Source: Pseudoflavitalea sp. G-6-1-2
GTDB lineage: Bacteria > Bacteroidota > Bacteroidia > Chitinophagales > Chitinophagaceae
NCBI RefSeq assembly: GCF_012927185.1
Contig: NZ_JABBGB010000001.1
Coordinates: 1,736,001-1,800,000 of the forward strand
DNA length: 64,000 nucleotides
Direction: 5' to 3'
Position numbers and translations under genes: made by a program
Notes under the pieces: generated by a model
Databases searched by the model: none
What the model was told of the DNA's origin: nothing
Seen by the model: only the letters and a program-made list of their open reading frames with translations
Shown here: in pieces, positions 32,954 through 41,487 of the stretch
How the letters are laid out: every line of letters begins with the position of its first letter
Position numbering within the stretch: position 1 is the stretch's first letter

Positions 32954-34056
32954 AATGCAGGAGCAAAGATGCAATAATAAATGAACATCCAGATATCCAT
33001 CAGCCACCACCAGGCAAAGAGATCTTTTTCGTTGAGCTTAACCATGGCTTTGTACCAGATGATTGCCTGGATGATGCAACGCAGTGCATAGATACCCAGG
33101 CTGATCTGCCAGCTGAACATGATAGCGCTCACCACCAGCAGAGGATAGAACAGAAAATGAGAGAATGAATACAATCCCAGTAAGAACTTATGTGCGGGCT
33201 TGTAAAATTTCGCTGTCGTAAAATGACGGTTCTTCTGGCGAAGCCAGTTGCCGAATGTTTTCTTGGGTTCGCTCAGCGTATGCGCTTCGTGATCGAGCAC
33301 AATGGCTGTATTATGTTTGGTAGCTACCTTATTGATGAAGAGATCATCGTCGCCGCCGGGTACATGATTGAGTGCGGAAAATCCTTTGTTGGCAAAGAAC
33401 AATCCTTTTTTGTAACTCAGGTTACGGCCTACTCCCATATACGGCATACCTGCCAGTGCAAAAGAAAAATACTGGAGGGCGGAATGAAAGGTCTCGAAGC
33501 GGATCAGTTTATTCAGTAAACCCGGACGTTTGTTGTAAGCGCCATAACCGAGAATGATCTCGATGCCTTCGCCATAAGCTTCCTGCATTTTTTGTACCCA
33601 GAATTCAGAAGCTGGCACGCAATCTGCATCAGTGAGCAGGATAACTTCATGCTTCGCTTCCTTGATACCGATGGAGAGAGGATATTTTTTACCCGGAATG
33701 CCTTTGGCTTCCTGTGAAAGATTCACGATGTGGAGGCTCTTGAAAGTTTTTCTGAACTCTTCCAGCAGAAACCTCGTTTCGTCCTGGCTGTTATGATTCA
33801 CCACTATCACTTCATGTGTTGAAGTGTAGGTCTGAACCAGCACTCCGGGAAGATTGCGGGTAAGTGCGTTGGCTTCATCACGTGCGCAGATAATAATGCT
33901 CACGGGATGTGTCTGTGTCTTCTCACGGGCAGGAGGCTGATAGTAGGCCACTCTGCGGAAAAGCAACAGGTAGTACAATATTTGAACTAAAGCAACGAAG
34001 CAAAAGGCACAGAAAAGTATCATCCACCAGTCTATGCTCTTCAAGAAATATTCCAT
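32923..34056 (-). CDS. Family 2 glycosyltransferase, membrane-bound
   Basis: A 377-residue protein. A transmembrane helix at about 12-35 precedes a GT2 domain with SIIICARDEANAL, the metal-binding D-A-D in LLTDADCVPAS, GGDDDLF and a (Q/R)-x-x-R-H/W-like RQKNRHF. Two to three more transmembrane helices follow (about 290-370). It is probably a polysaccharide or lipid-linked glycosyltransferase in the inner membrane. The acceptor and sugar are not predictable. Its end overlaps the rsmG start by 31 bases. Confidence 0.88.
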   Translation of the reverse strand: MEYFLKSIDWWMILFCAFCFVALVQILYYLLLFRRVAYYQPPAREKTQTHPVSIIICARDEANALTRNLPGVLVQTYTSTHEVIVVNHNSQDETRFLLEEFRKTFKSLHIVNLSQEAKGIPGKKYPLSIGIKEAKHEVILLTDADCVPASEFWVQKMQEAYGEGIEIILGYGAYNKRPGLLNKLIRFETFHSALQYFSFALAGMPYMGVGRNLSYKKGLFFANKGFSALNHVPGGDDDLFINKVATKHNTAIVLDHEAHTLSEPKKTFGNWLRQKNRHFTTAKFYKPAHKFLLGLYSFSHFLFYPLLVVSAIMFSWQISLGIYALRCIIQAIIWYKAMVKLNEKDLFAWWWLMDIWMFIYYCIFAPALWKKPKKNWA

Positions 34057-34099
34057 GAAGGTTGCAATTTAGGGTCCAATAGCAAAGGAAAATAATGCG

Positions 34100-34130
34100 C
34101 GAAAATAAGACGCTATAAGCTGATTGCAAT
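34100..34130 (-). promoter_or_regulatory. Promoter of the glycosyltransferase-rsmG unit
   Basis: On the minus strand ATTG (34130-34127) and TATTTTCG (34107-34100) are 19 bases apart, each with one mismatch to TTTG and TAnnTTTG. It lies 44 bases before the start codon. Confidence 0.45.
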
Positions 34131-34267
34131 ACACATATGCGTCAATAACTGTTGAAAAATAAAGATTTTTCAAATGTGTGATTTCTGATGCGATTCACCA
34201 TAGCCACTTCTCCATTGCATGCAAACTATCGCTTATTCGTATCTTGCAGCCCGATTTATCATTACTT

Positions 34268-35407
34268 ATGGCAGCATTACAATTTCAGTTACAGGCTACA
34301 GACGGGCATTCTGCAGCAAGGGCAGGCAAGGTTACAACCGATCATGGTGAGATTCTTACCCCCATCTTTATGCCCGTTGGTACCGTGGGCAGTGTGAAAG
34401 CAGTGAGTCAGCAACAGCTGAAGAATGATGTGAAAGCCCAGATCATTTTGGGAAATACCTATCATCTCTATCTGCGGCCGGGATTAGATACACTGGAAAA
34501 GGCAGGAGGTCTCCATAAATTCAACGGTTGGGACAGACCGATACTCACCGACAGTGGCGGTTATCAGGTATTCTCACTCGCTTCCAGCCGCAAGATCACA
34601 GAAGAAGGTGTAGTGTTCCAAAGCCATATCGATGGATCGAAACATTTGTTCACGCCGGAGAATGTAATGGATATTCAGCGTACCATCGGGGGCGATATCA
34701 TTATGGCATTCGACGAATGTCCTCCATATCCCAGCGAATACAAGTATGCAGAAAAATCGATGCATCTCACCCATCGCTGGCTCGACAGATGCTTCGAACG
34801 ATTCAACAATACACCTGACAAGTACGGCTATACGCAGAACCTGTTCCCGATAGTTCAGGGAAGCACGTATGAAGATCTGCGCAAGGCCAGCTGCGAATTC
34901 ATAGCCAGCAAAAATGCTGTAGGCAACGCCATTGGAGGACTCAGCGTAGGCGAGCCCGATAATATGATGTACGATTTCACGCAGCTATGCTGCGAAAATC
35001 TTCCATCAGACAAGCCCCGCTACTTAATGGGAGTGGGTACTCCCTGGAACATCCTCGAATGCATCGCCCTCGGCGTGGATATGTTCGATTGCGTAATGCC
35101 TACCCGAAATGGCCGCAATGCCATGCTCTTCACTTCAAAAGGAGTGATCAATATCGACAACAAGAAATGGGAGCACGATTACTCTCCGCTCGACGACGGT
35201 ATCGACAGCGATGTGAGCAACTACTACAGCAAGGCTTATCTCCGCCACCTGATGAAGGCCAAGGAAATTCTCGGCCTCACCATTGCCAGTGTACACAATC
35301 TGGCATTTTACCTCTGGTTGGTTGGAGAAGCCAGAAAACATATTCTGGCGGGCGATTTCATCAGCTGGAAGAATCAGCAGGTGGAGATTTTGAAACAACG
35401 CCTCTAA
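34268..35407 (+). CDS. tgt: Queuine tRNA-ribosyltransferase (Tgt) without the usual zinc cysteines
   Basis: A 379-residue enzyme that exchanges guanine-34 for the queuosine precursor in tRNAs with GUN anticodons. It has LTDSGGYQVFSLAS, the GGLSVGEP motif, MGVGTPWNILE and the nucleophile region DMFDCVMPTRNGRNAML. After this Asp region no Cys remains: where Escherichia coli has C-x-C-x-x-C, this protein has I-D-S-D-V-S before NYYSKAYLRHL, while the later His (SVHNLAFY) is kept. So the structural zinc site appears lost. The ATG at 34268 gives the family N-terminus MAALQFQLQATDG. Confidence 0.93.
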   Translation: MAALQFQLQATDGHSAARAGKVTTDHGEILTPIFMPVGTVGSVKAVSQQQLKNDVKAQIILGNTYHLYLRPGLDTLEKAGGLHKFNGWDRPILTDSGGYQVFSLASSRKITEEGVVFQSHIDGSKHLFTPENVMDIQRTIGGDIIMAFDECPPYPSEYKYAEKSMHLTHRWLDRCFERFNNTPDKYGYTQNLFPIVQGSTYEDLRKASCEFIASKNAVGNAIGGLSVGEPDNMMYDFTQLCCENLPSDKPRYLMGVGTPWNILECIALGVDMFDCVMPTRNGRNAMLFTSKGVINIDNKKWEHDYSPLDDGIDSDVSNYYSKAYLRHLMKAKEILGLTIASVHNLAFYLWLVGEARKHILAGDFISWKNQQVEILKQRL

Positions 35408-35478
35408 AGAACTTCGTTTGGCGCAATAAATTGATATAGTTTTAGGAGTCGGGGCTCTGAGGATCACAGTTTTTCAGT

Positions 35479-35486
35479 TACTTTTG
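35479..35486 (+). promoter_or_regulatory. Candidate -7 box for the LptF/G-like gene
   Basis: TACTTTTG, a perfect TAnnTTTG box, lies 27 bases before the start at 35514. No clear -33 element is seen at the right spacing. Confidence 0.45.
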
Positions 35487-35513
35487 CCGGGCCGCCGACC
35501 CATAAGGCATCGT

Positions 35514-36614
35514 ATGAAAATACTCGACTGGTACATTATCCGGAAATATCTCACCACCACCATTTTCATGGTATTGATCTTTAGCGTAATTGCTGTAGTG
35601 ATCGATGCCTCCGAGAAAACGGATGATTTTGTAAAAAGCGGTCTGAGCTCCTGGCAGATCGTTACCAATTATTATATCGGGTTTGTTCCGTTCATCATCT
35701 CCATGATCTATCCGCTGATGGTGTTCATCGCGGTGATTTTCTTCTCCAGCAAAATGGCTGCGCGCTCAGAGATAGTGGCCATGCTTGCAAGCGGCATCCG
35801 CTACAACCGTGTACTGGCGCCGTTTATGGGAGGTGCGATTATCATGGGTGGACTCTTCTGGGTGGCTGCACAATTCTGGATTCCCAAAGCAGCCGCTATC
35901 CGCGGCGATTTCCAGAGCACTTATATCGACGCGCACAGCAATTACGAAAGGGGAGAGGAGATGAAAAGAAGCCCCAACTATTATCTCAAGGTCGACTCCA
36001 ATACATTCGCAGGTTTCAGAGAATATAATCCTATCAGCTACCAAACGGAACGTGGGTTTTTCATGGACCGGCTTCAGGGCACACAACTGGTGTACAACCT
36101 GCGTGCAGACCAGGTTCGCTGGGATACCATAAAGAATACCTGGATCGCCTACAAAGCAGTGGAACGTACACTCGATGGCATCAAAGAAACCATCAGGATC
36201 ACGGATACACTGCCGCTGAAAATGAACATCAAACATACGGCCATCAGGCCCGACAAATACCTGAAAGACCGGTTGACCACCTCTCAGTTGAAGGCATACA
36301 TAGAAACGGAAAGCTCCAGAGGTACCGAAGGGTTGAACGATTTTAAAGTGGAGCGATACCGCAGAGATGCTACACCATTCTCGGTTCTTATTCTCACCCT
36401 GATCGGATTTTCGGTGGCATCGCGCAAAACCCGTGGCGGAAGCGGACTGAACCTGGCAGTAGGGATCATTCTCGCAGCCATTTTTGTAGTGATGGATAAG
36501 TTCTCACTCACCTTTTCTACCAAGGGGAACCTGCCGCCGATGATCGCCGCATGGATGCCCAATATTATCTTCTCCATCATTGCACTGTATCTCCATAAAA
36601 AAGCGCCCAAGTAA
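35514..36614 (+). CDS. LptF/LptG-family permease
   Basis: A 366-residue inner-membrane protein of the YjgP/YjgQ family. There are three N-terminal helices (about 15-125), a large periplasmic beta-rich region (about 130-270) and three C-terminal helices (about 285-365). The N-terminus LDWYIIRKYLTTTIFMVLIF and VAMLASGIRYNRVLAPF are typical. LptF/G form the channel of the ABC exporter that extracts LPS for transport to the outer membrane; LptB is not in the window. Whether this is LptF or LptG cannot be told. The start at 35514 follows a -7 box. Confidence 0.87.
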   Translation: MKILDWYIIRKYLTTTIFMVLIFSVIAVVIDASEKTDDFVKSGLSSWQIVTNYYIGFVPFIISMIYPLMVFIAVIFFSSKMAARSEIVAMLASGIRYNRVLAPFMGGAIIMGGLFWVAAQFWIPKAAAIRGDFQSTYIDAHSNYERGEEMKRSPNYYLKVDSNTFAGFREYNPISYQTERGFFMDRLQGTQLVYNLRADQVRWDTIKNTWIAYKAVERTLDGIKETIRITDTLPLKMNIKHTAIRPDKYLKDRLTTSQLKAYIETESSRGTEGLNDFKVERYRRDATPFSVLILTLIGFSVASRKTRGGSGLNLAVGIILAAIFVVMDKFSLTFSTKGNLPPMIAAWMPNIIFSIIALYLHKKAPK

Positions 36615-36686
36615 ACCCGGATGGGGCTTGCAGGGTTATTAAATCGGTATTAATATTGTGCTGCAGCTTAACCTGGTGCAACAATT

Positions 36687-36719
36687 TTTGTTCTATTGGG
36701 TGGTATTGTTATAACTTTA
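36687..36719 (+). promoter_or_regulatory. Promoter of the citrate synthase gene
   Basis: TTTG at 36687-36690 and TAACTTTA at 36712-36719 (one mismatch) are 21 bases apart. The leader before the start at 36774 is about 48 bases. Confidence 0.6.
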
Positions 36720-36773
36720 GCCATCGATTCTACACATATTTATTATTGCTTGTTTATATAATTTTACTACATC

Positions 36774-38099
36774 ATGGGTATTCTTAAGGAAAGGTTCAAG
36801 GCAAAGGCAGATGAATCAGCCGTTGAGATTAAGGAGTTGCTGAAAGAGCATGGAAATAAAACGATCGGAGAGGTTCAGTTGTCTCAGGTTTATCAGGGAA
36901 TGCGCGGTATAACAGGGCTGGTGAGCGAAACATCATTGCTCGATGCGCAGGAAGGGATCCGTTTTCGTGGTTATTCAATTCCGGAGCTGCAGCAAAAACT
37001 GCCGAAAGCAAAAGGCGGCAGCGAACCTTTACCCGAAGGATTGTTCTATCTGATGCTGATCGGAGAACTGCCCACTGAAGATGATGTACATCATATTTCA
37101 TCTGTATGGCAGCGCCGTTCGCACGTTCCCAATCACGTGTTTGCTGCTATCGATGCACTGCCGATCACTGCCCACCCCATGACGATGTTCGTGTCTGGCA
37201 TCATGGCCCTGCAGACTGAAAGCAATTTCGCAAAACGCTATTCAGAAGGCATCAACAAAAAAGATTACTGGGAGCCTATCTTCGACGATGCAATGGATCT
37301 CATTGCACGCCTTCCACGTATCGCCGCATACATTTACAGAAGAAAGTATAGGAACAATCAGCATATCCAACCGAATGGCTTGCTCGACTGGGCAGGTAAC
37401 CTGGCGCATATGCTCGGTTTCGAGAACGAAAGTTTCAAAGAACTGATGCGTCTGTACATGACCATCCACGCAGATCATGAAGGTGGTAACGTATCTGCTC
37501 ACGCCACTCACCTCGTGGGTTCTGCGCTGAGCGATCCTTACCTGAGCTTTGCTGCAGGTATGAACGGTCTCGCTGGTCCTCTCCACGGTCTGGCCAATCA
37601 GGAAGTGGTGAAATGGATCTTCGAAATGCGCGAAGCGCTGAACACAGAAACTCCTTCTAAAACACAGATCGAAGAGTATGTGAAGAAAACGCTCAGCGAA
37701 GGAAAAGTTGTACCGGGATATGGCCATGCCGTATTGCGCAAGACCGATCCACGTTTCACCGCACAAATGGAATTCGGAAAGAAACACCTGCCCGAAGATC
37801 CTTTAGTGCAAACAGTTTGGAACGTGTACGATGCAGTTCCTCCGATTCTGCAATCACTCGGCAAGATCAAAAATCCATGGCCGAATGTAGATGCACACAG
37901 CGGTGCCCTGCTGGTTCATTACGGATTGGTTGAGTACGAATTCTACACTGTATTGTTCGGCATCAGCCGCGCACTGGGTGTAATGAGCAGCCTTATCTGG
38001 GACAGAGCGCTGGCGCTGCCTATCGAAAGGCCGAAGTCGGTAACCACCGATCTGGTAAAACAATGGTTGAAAGGAGAAGCTGAGATCTGGGGCGACTAG
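36774..38099 (+). CDS. gltA: Citrate synthase, eukaryotic-like type
   Basis: A 441-residue enzyme that condenses oxaloacetate with acetyl-CoA at the entry of the TCA cycle. The catalytic residues sit in GPLHGLANQE (first His), GYGHAVLRKTDPR (second His) and NVDAHSG (Asp). The oxaloacetate-binding HADHEGGNVSAHATH precedes them. The N-terminal sequence with MRGITGLVSETSLLDAQEGI and the lack of an NADH-binding domain resemble the mitochondrial type rather than the Escherichia coli type. It is a single gene with its own promoter and terminator. Confidence 0.95.
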   Translation: MGILKERFKAKADESAVEIKELLKEHGNKTIGEVQLSQVYQGMRGITGLVSETSLLDAQEGIRFRGYSIPELQQKLPKAKGGSEPLPEGLFYLMLIGELPTEDDVHHISSVWQRRSHVPNHVFAAIDALPITAHPMTMFVSGIMALQTESNFAKRYSEGINKKDYWEPIFDDAMDLIARLPRIAAYIYRRKYRNNQHIQPNGLLDWAGNLAHMLGFENESFKELMRLYMTIHADHEGGNVSAHATHLVGSALSDPYLSFAAGMNGLAGPLHGLANQEVVKWIFEMREALNTETPSKTQIEEYVKKTLSEGKVVPGYGHAVLRKTDPRFTAQMEFGKKHLPEDPLVQTVWNVYDAVPPILQSLGKIKNPWPNVDAHSGALLVHYGLVEYEFYTVLFGISRALGVMSSLIWDRALALPIERPKSVTTDLVKQWLKGEAEIWGD

Positions 38100-38136
38100 T
38101 CGTTGCATCCGCTCACTTCATCAAACATATTCCAAT

Positions 38137-38168
38137 AGCTCTGGTCCCTTAGGGTCAGAGCTTTTTTT
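38137..38168 (+). terminator. Intrinsic terminator after citrate synthase
   Basis: AGCTCTG and CAGAGCT arms enclose an inner GTCC-CTTA-GGGT hairpin; seven T follow. Confidence 0.9.
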
Positions 38169-38225
38169 GTCACTTGTCTTATAGATGGAGTTTAAACACT
38201 AAATTCGAAATCTAAAATCGATTGT

Positions 38226-38750
38226 ATGGCAACATGGACTATAGATGGCGCCCACTCTCAGGTGAGCTTCAAAGTAAAACATCTGGTGATCTCTACAGTA
38301 ACCGGAAAATTCAAAACATTTGAAGGAACAGTAGAATCGGAGAAAGACGATTTCACCGATGCATCGATTCAGTTCAGTGCAGATGTGAACAGCGTAGATA
38401 CAAACAATGAGGGCCGCGACGGGCATCTGAAATCACCGGAATTTTTCGATGCGGCGAAATACCCTTTGCTGAGTTTCGTATCGTCCTCCATGGAAAAGAA
38501 GAGTGGTGATGAGTATGTGCTGAAAGGAAATCTTACCATTAAAGGAACCACAAAACCAATTGTGCTCGATGTTGAGTTCGGAGGTGTTCAGAAGAATATG
38601 TATGGCAATACCGTAGCGGGTTTCGAGCTCTCCGGAAAGATCAATCGTCAGGATTTCGGACTCACCTGGAGCGCAGTAACAGAGACCGGAGGATTAGTGG
38701 TAAGTGATGAAGTAAAGCTGCATATCAATGTAGAACTGATAAAGAAATAG
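38226..38750 (+). CDS. YceI-family lipid-binding protein, cytoplasmic form
   Basis: A 174-residue YceI protein: an extended lipocalin-like barrel that binds polyisoprenoids in known structures. It begins W-T-I-D-G-A-H-S-Q-V-S-F-K-V-K-H and has the G-R-D-x-H-L-x-S-x-x-F-F-D motif and K-G-x-L-T-I-K-G-x-T-K-P. There is no signal peptide, so this copy should act in the cytosol. The stop codon is followed 13 bases later by the promoter of the tRNA gene. Confidence 0.9.
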   Translation: MATWTIDGAHSQVSFKVKHLVISTVTGKFKTFEGTVESEKDDFTDASIQFSADVNSVDTNNEGRDGHLKSPEFFDAAKYPLLSFVSSSMEKKSGDEYVLKGNLTIKGTTKPIVLDVEFGGVQKNMYGNTVAGFELSGKINRQDFGLTWSAVTETGGLVVSDEVKLHINVELIKK

Positions 38751-38763
38751 GAGGGAATATTTA

Positions 38764-38795
38764 TTTGGATCAGATGTAGCAGGCTGGTATATTTG
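38764..38795 (+). promoter_or_regulatory. Consensus promoter of the tRNA-Ala gene
   Basis: TTTG at 38764-38767 and TATATTTG at 38788-38795 are separated by exactly 20 bases. Both boxes are perfect. Transcription would begin near 38802, ten bases before the tRNA. It confirms the Bacteroidota-type promoter grammar of this genome. Confidence 0.85.
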
Positions 38796-38811
38796 CACTC
38801 CTGAATCAAAA

Positions 38812-38885
<74 letters not shown>

Positions 38886-38893
38886 CTAAAGAG

Positions 38894-38927
38894 AAAAGCG
38901 TCTATGAATTTCATAGACGCTTTTTTT
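38894..38927 (+). terminator. Terminator of the tRNA-Ala gene
   Basis: AAAAGCGTCTATGA at 38894-38907 pairs perfectly with TCATAGACGCTTTT at 38911-38924, followed by more T. Confidence 0.9.
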
Positions 38928-38956
38928 ATTACCTCAGCAGTCTTTATTTCAATCAA

Positions 38957-39310
38957 ATGAACATCAAACAGGAAGAGCTTAAAAACAACCAGATCAGATC
39001 TTATTCTTTTCTGGAAGAGATGTATGCAGATCCTTATTTCCCTGATTTTCTCGTAGACAAAGGCAAGGCCATCTTAATAGAATTATGCGCTCAGATTGAA
39101 CAGCAGCAGCCGAAGGATCTGGATGCGTTGTATGAACTATCACATGCAGCTACGGATAAATTCAATGAGCTGCAAGAGGAGTTCGATGAAAATGACAGTG
39201 AAATTGAAACTGCAGCCAGAGATTGTATCGGAATGGATTTTGATTTTATTGCCAGATCATATGGCTTCGATGCAGATATGGAAGAACTTATCGGAACAAG
39301 AGACTGGTAG
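38957..39310 (+). CDS. DUF5713-like small acidic protein
   Basis: A 117-residue, acidic, mostly helical protein. The segment SFLEEMYADPYFPDFLVDKG and the following L-x-E-L-C-A-Q-I-E resemble the DUF5713 family, whose function is unknown. The C-terminal part has RDCIGMDFDFIARSYGFDAD. The ATG at 38957 is chosen because the longer frame from 38840 runs through the tRNA and its terminator. A perfect 15-bp inverted repeat lies 13 bases after the stop. Confidence 0.7.
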   Translation: MNIKQEELKNNQIRSYSFLEEMYADPYFPDFLVDKGKAILIELCAQIEQQQPKDLDALYELSHAATDKFNELQEEFDENDSEIETAARDCIGMDFDFIARSYGFDADMEELIGTRDW

Positions 39311-39323
39311 AGCAATCTGTTTT

Positions 39324-39364
39324 ACTGCCTTGTAACGCGCCATACGATTGCGTTACAAGGCAGT
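39324..39364. repeat. Perfect 15-bp inverted repeat
   Basis: ACTGCCTTGTAACGC at 39324-39338 is exactly complementary to GCGTTACAAGGCAGT at 39350-39364, with an 11-base loop. No T-run follows on either strand. It sits shortly after the DUF5713-like gene. It may be an mRNA 3'-end structure or a remnant of a small repeat element. From here to 39602 nothing else is recognised. Confidence 0.6.
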
Positions 39365-39602
39365 TCAGTAACTCATCAATATTGCTGCAATCTGAATATT
39401 GAAAGCTGAATCTCCTCTTCCTTACCAACGATAACTGCGCAGTGTTTCATAGATGCAATGAGGCAAAACAGGAAATGTTGTAACCCGCAGGATTACAGAA
39501 AGATAAGCAAATCTCACTCCGGCATTACATTGGAGTAATCCACATTCCTTCTCCGGTCAGAAATCTTTTGCAACCTTTCTCAATACCATTAAACTATTCT
39601 GT

Positions 39603-40106
39603 ATGCCAGTTCTTAACCTTATCCGCCATAAATTGAATGACTGTATTGCAGTACTCACTGCATTTGCTCTCCTCTCTGTCTCCTGCAAAAAAGAAGGTCC
39701 TCCCGGTGCTGATGGTAATGCAAATGTTCGTTCAGCAACTGTTACTCCTGCCAATGCTGAATGGAAGTGGAGTTCAACCTGGACGTTGACTATAAGTACC
39801 GGCTCCACTCTCTACTACAATACAAGGTTTCTGGATATTAATACCGATCTGATTACGCAGGATATTGTTGATAAAGGATCAGTTCAGGTTTTTTTCAAAC
39901 CCAATAATGATGGTTGGGCGCCTCTGCCATATGTTATACCGGGTTTCTACCAGAATTACAATTTTGTATATGAATACAAAAAAGGACTTCTGCGATTGCA
40001 TTATTTCTGGTCTGCTGTTCCGGGCGGAGGAGCTGTGCCTGCAGGTCTTGGTACTTTTGTGTTGCCGACCTACACATTCAAATATGTGATCACCGCTGCA
40101 AAGTGA
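39603..40106 (+). CDS. Putative lipoprotein with a short collagen-like segment
   Basis: A 167-residue protein. A hydrophobic signal region (about 12-27) ends in SVSC, with Cys28 as the probable lipidation site, followed by K-K-E-G-P-P-G-A-D-G-N-A, two collagen-like G-x-y triplets. The rest is beta-rich with aromatic residues and no known family. Many Bacteroidota surface lipoproteins have this C-K-K-E/D-G-P-x-G start. The function is unknown. It stands alone between the DUF5713-like gene and a convergent efflux gene. Confidence 0.7.
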   Translation: MPVLNLIRHKLNDCIAVLTAFALLSVSCKKEGPPGADGNANVRSATVTPANAEWKWSSTWTLTISTGSTLYYNTRFLDINTDLITQDIVDKGSVQVFFKPNNDGWAPLPYVIPGFYQNYNFVYEYKKGLLRLHYFWSAVPGGGAVPAGLGTFVLPTYTFKYVITAAK

Positions 40107-40138
40107 TGCTGTGTTGCAAGGCAATTGCAGCAATGCTT

Positions 40139-41407
40139 TTATGCTTCTGCAATTGCGGCTGTAGTGAACGATTTTTCTGATGCCTGTTCTTTCACAACTT
40201 CTTCACTGCTAGCTTTCGGTGGCTCGCCTGTAATCCATTTTGTTTTTACGATCAGCACCAGCACTATCACTGTTAGAATGCTGTAACTCAACCCCAGCAA
40301 TGCCTGCGAGCTGATATGGATTGTATTCGCCAATGTAGAGCTTAGTATGGATGTTACTATTGCAAATCCTCCGCCAACCAATCCACTTGCCTTTCCGGCA
40401 TATTGCGGAAAGCGCGTCATGCAATAAGACATAAAGTTGTTGAATACAAATCCGGCAAGGCCATGTATCAATACTACATAGAGCATCAGCGTGTACAAAC
40501 TCTGCACCTTTAATGTAACAAAAGTGATCAGTATTGCCAATGCAAGCTGAAGCAGCGTAGCAACCGTCAGCTTTTTCACAAAAGGTTTTTTGATCAGTAT
40601 TCTCGATACCGAACTTCCGACAAATAATGCAATTCCAGACAGCAATGAAATATACCCGGTTACTTCAGGTGTAAGATGCAAACGACCCTCAATCAAAAAC
40701 GGACCACTCATGCCGTAAACCAGCAGCATCGCATATCCCAGCCCAAGCAGTATGATGCCTGATGTGAAATCTTTTGCCTTCAGCATTTGTGCGTAACTGC
40801 CGAGAATGGCCTTTGCTTTGAATGACTGCTTTTCTTTGATCGATTCTCCGCCAATCAGCAGTTCGATAATGAAGAATGCAAATCCAAAATAAGTAAGGAA
40901 CATAAAGTTGGATGTCCAGCCCCATTTGATCTGAAAAAAGCCCCCCAGAAAAGGGGCAACAATGGGAGCAATCGACCAGATGAGGGAGAACATGCTCGTA
41001 TATTTTTTCAGCTCTTCTCCTGCAAACATATCTATGAAAAAGGCGCGTTTGCTGATGGCAATCACTGCCACCGTAATGCCCTGCAGTATCCTCATGGCAT
41101 AGATCATTTCCAAACTGGAAGTGGTGGCAATAATAAAGCTGGCGATACTGAACAGGAATATCGAAATAAGATTCGGCCAGTATCTTCCAAAACTGTCTAT
41201 CAGTCCGCCTACAAGCAGCTGAGCAATGCCATAGCTAACTATGAATAAAGTGAGTGTAAGTTGAATGGCAGCTGGTGTAGTCTGCAATTGCAGCGCCATA
41301 TCCGGCAGTGAGGGAATGTAAATATCCATTGCAAATCCGGAAAGTGGAATCAACGCAAATGCAAAGACCGTATTCCATCCTTTTCCTGATCCATTTATTC
41401 TTCGCAT
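40139..41407 (-). CDS. MFS multidrug efflux transporter (Bcr/CflA-type)
   Basis: A 422-residue inner-membrane transporter with twelve predicted helices. The start SGFAMDIYIPSLPDMALQLQ carries the D-x-Y-x-P-x-L-P-x-M motif of the Bcr/CflA drug-efflux group, and GGLIDSFGRYWPNLIS is the loop 2-3 MFS motif. Helix 5 has the drug:proton antiporter-like GxxxAPxxGG pattern (APIVAPFLGGFF). The gene is downstream of an AraC regulator on the same strand. A 7-bp inverted repeat spans its start codon. Confidence 0.88.
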   Translation of the reverse strand: MRRINGSGKGWNTVFAFALIPLSGFAMDIYIPSLPDMALQLQTTPAAIQLTLTLFIVSYGIAQLLVGGLIDSFGRYWPNLISIFLFSIASFIIATTSSLEMIYAMRILQGITVAVIAISKRAFFIDMFAGEELKKYTSMFSLIWSIAPIVAPFLGGFFQIKWGWTSNFMFLTYFGFAFFIIELLIGGESIKEKQSFKAKAILGSYAQMLKAKDFTSGIILLGLGYAMLLVYGMSGPFLIEGRLHLTPEVTGYISLLSGIALFVGSSVSRILIKKPFVKKLTVATLLQLALAILITFVTLKVQSLYTLMLYVVLIHGLAGFVFNNFMSYCMTRFPQYAGKASGLVGGGFAIVTSILSSTLANTIHISSQALLGLSYSILTVIVLVLIVKTKWITGEPPKASSEEVVKEQASEKSFTTAAIAEA

Positions 41408-41428
41408 GGTCTGTAAATTTTAGACCAT
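41406..41428. promoter_or_regulatory. Inverted repeat at the start codon of the efflux gene
   Basis: ATGGTCT at 41406-41412 pairs with AGACCAT at 41422-41428 around nine bases. It covers the start codon of the efflux gene and could be a repressor site or an mRNA hairpin limiting translation (inference). Confidence 0.4.
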
Positions 41429-41487
41429 AAAATTAGCAGGTGCTTTGTTCTCCATGCTAATACCATTCAAATGGATGTTTATACAAT

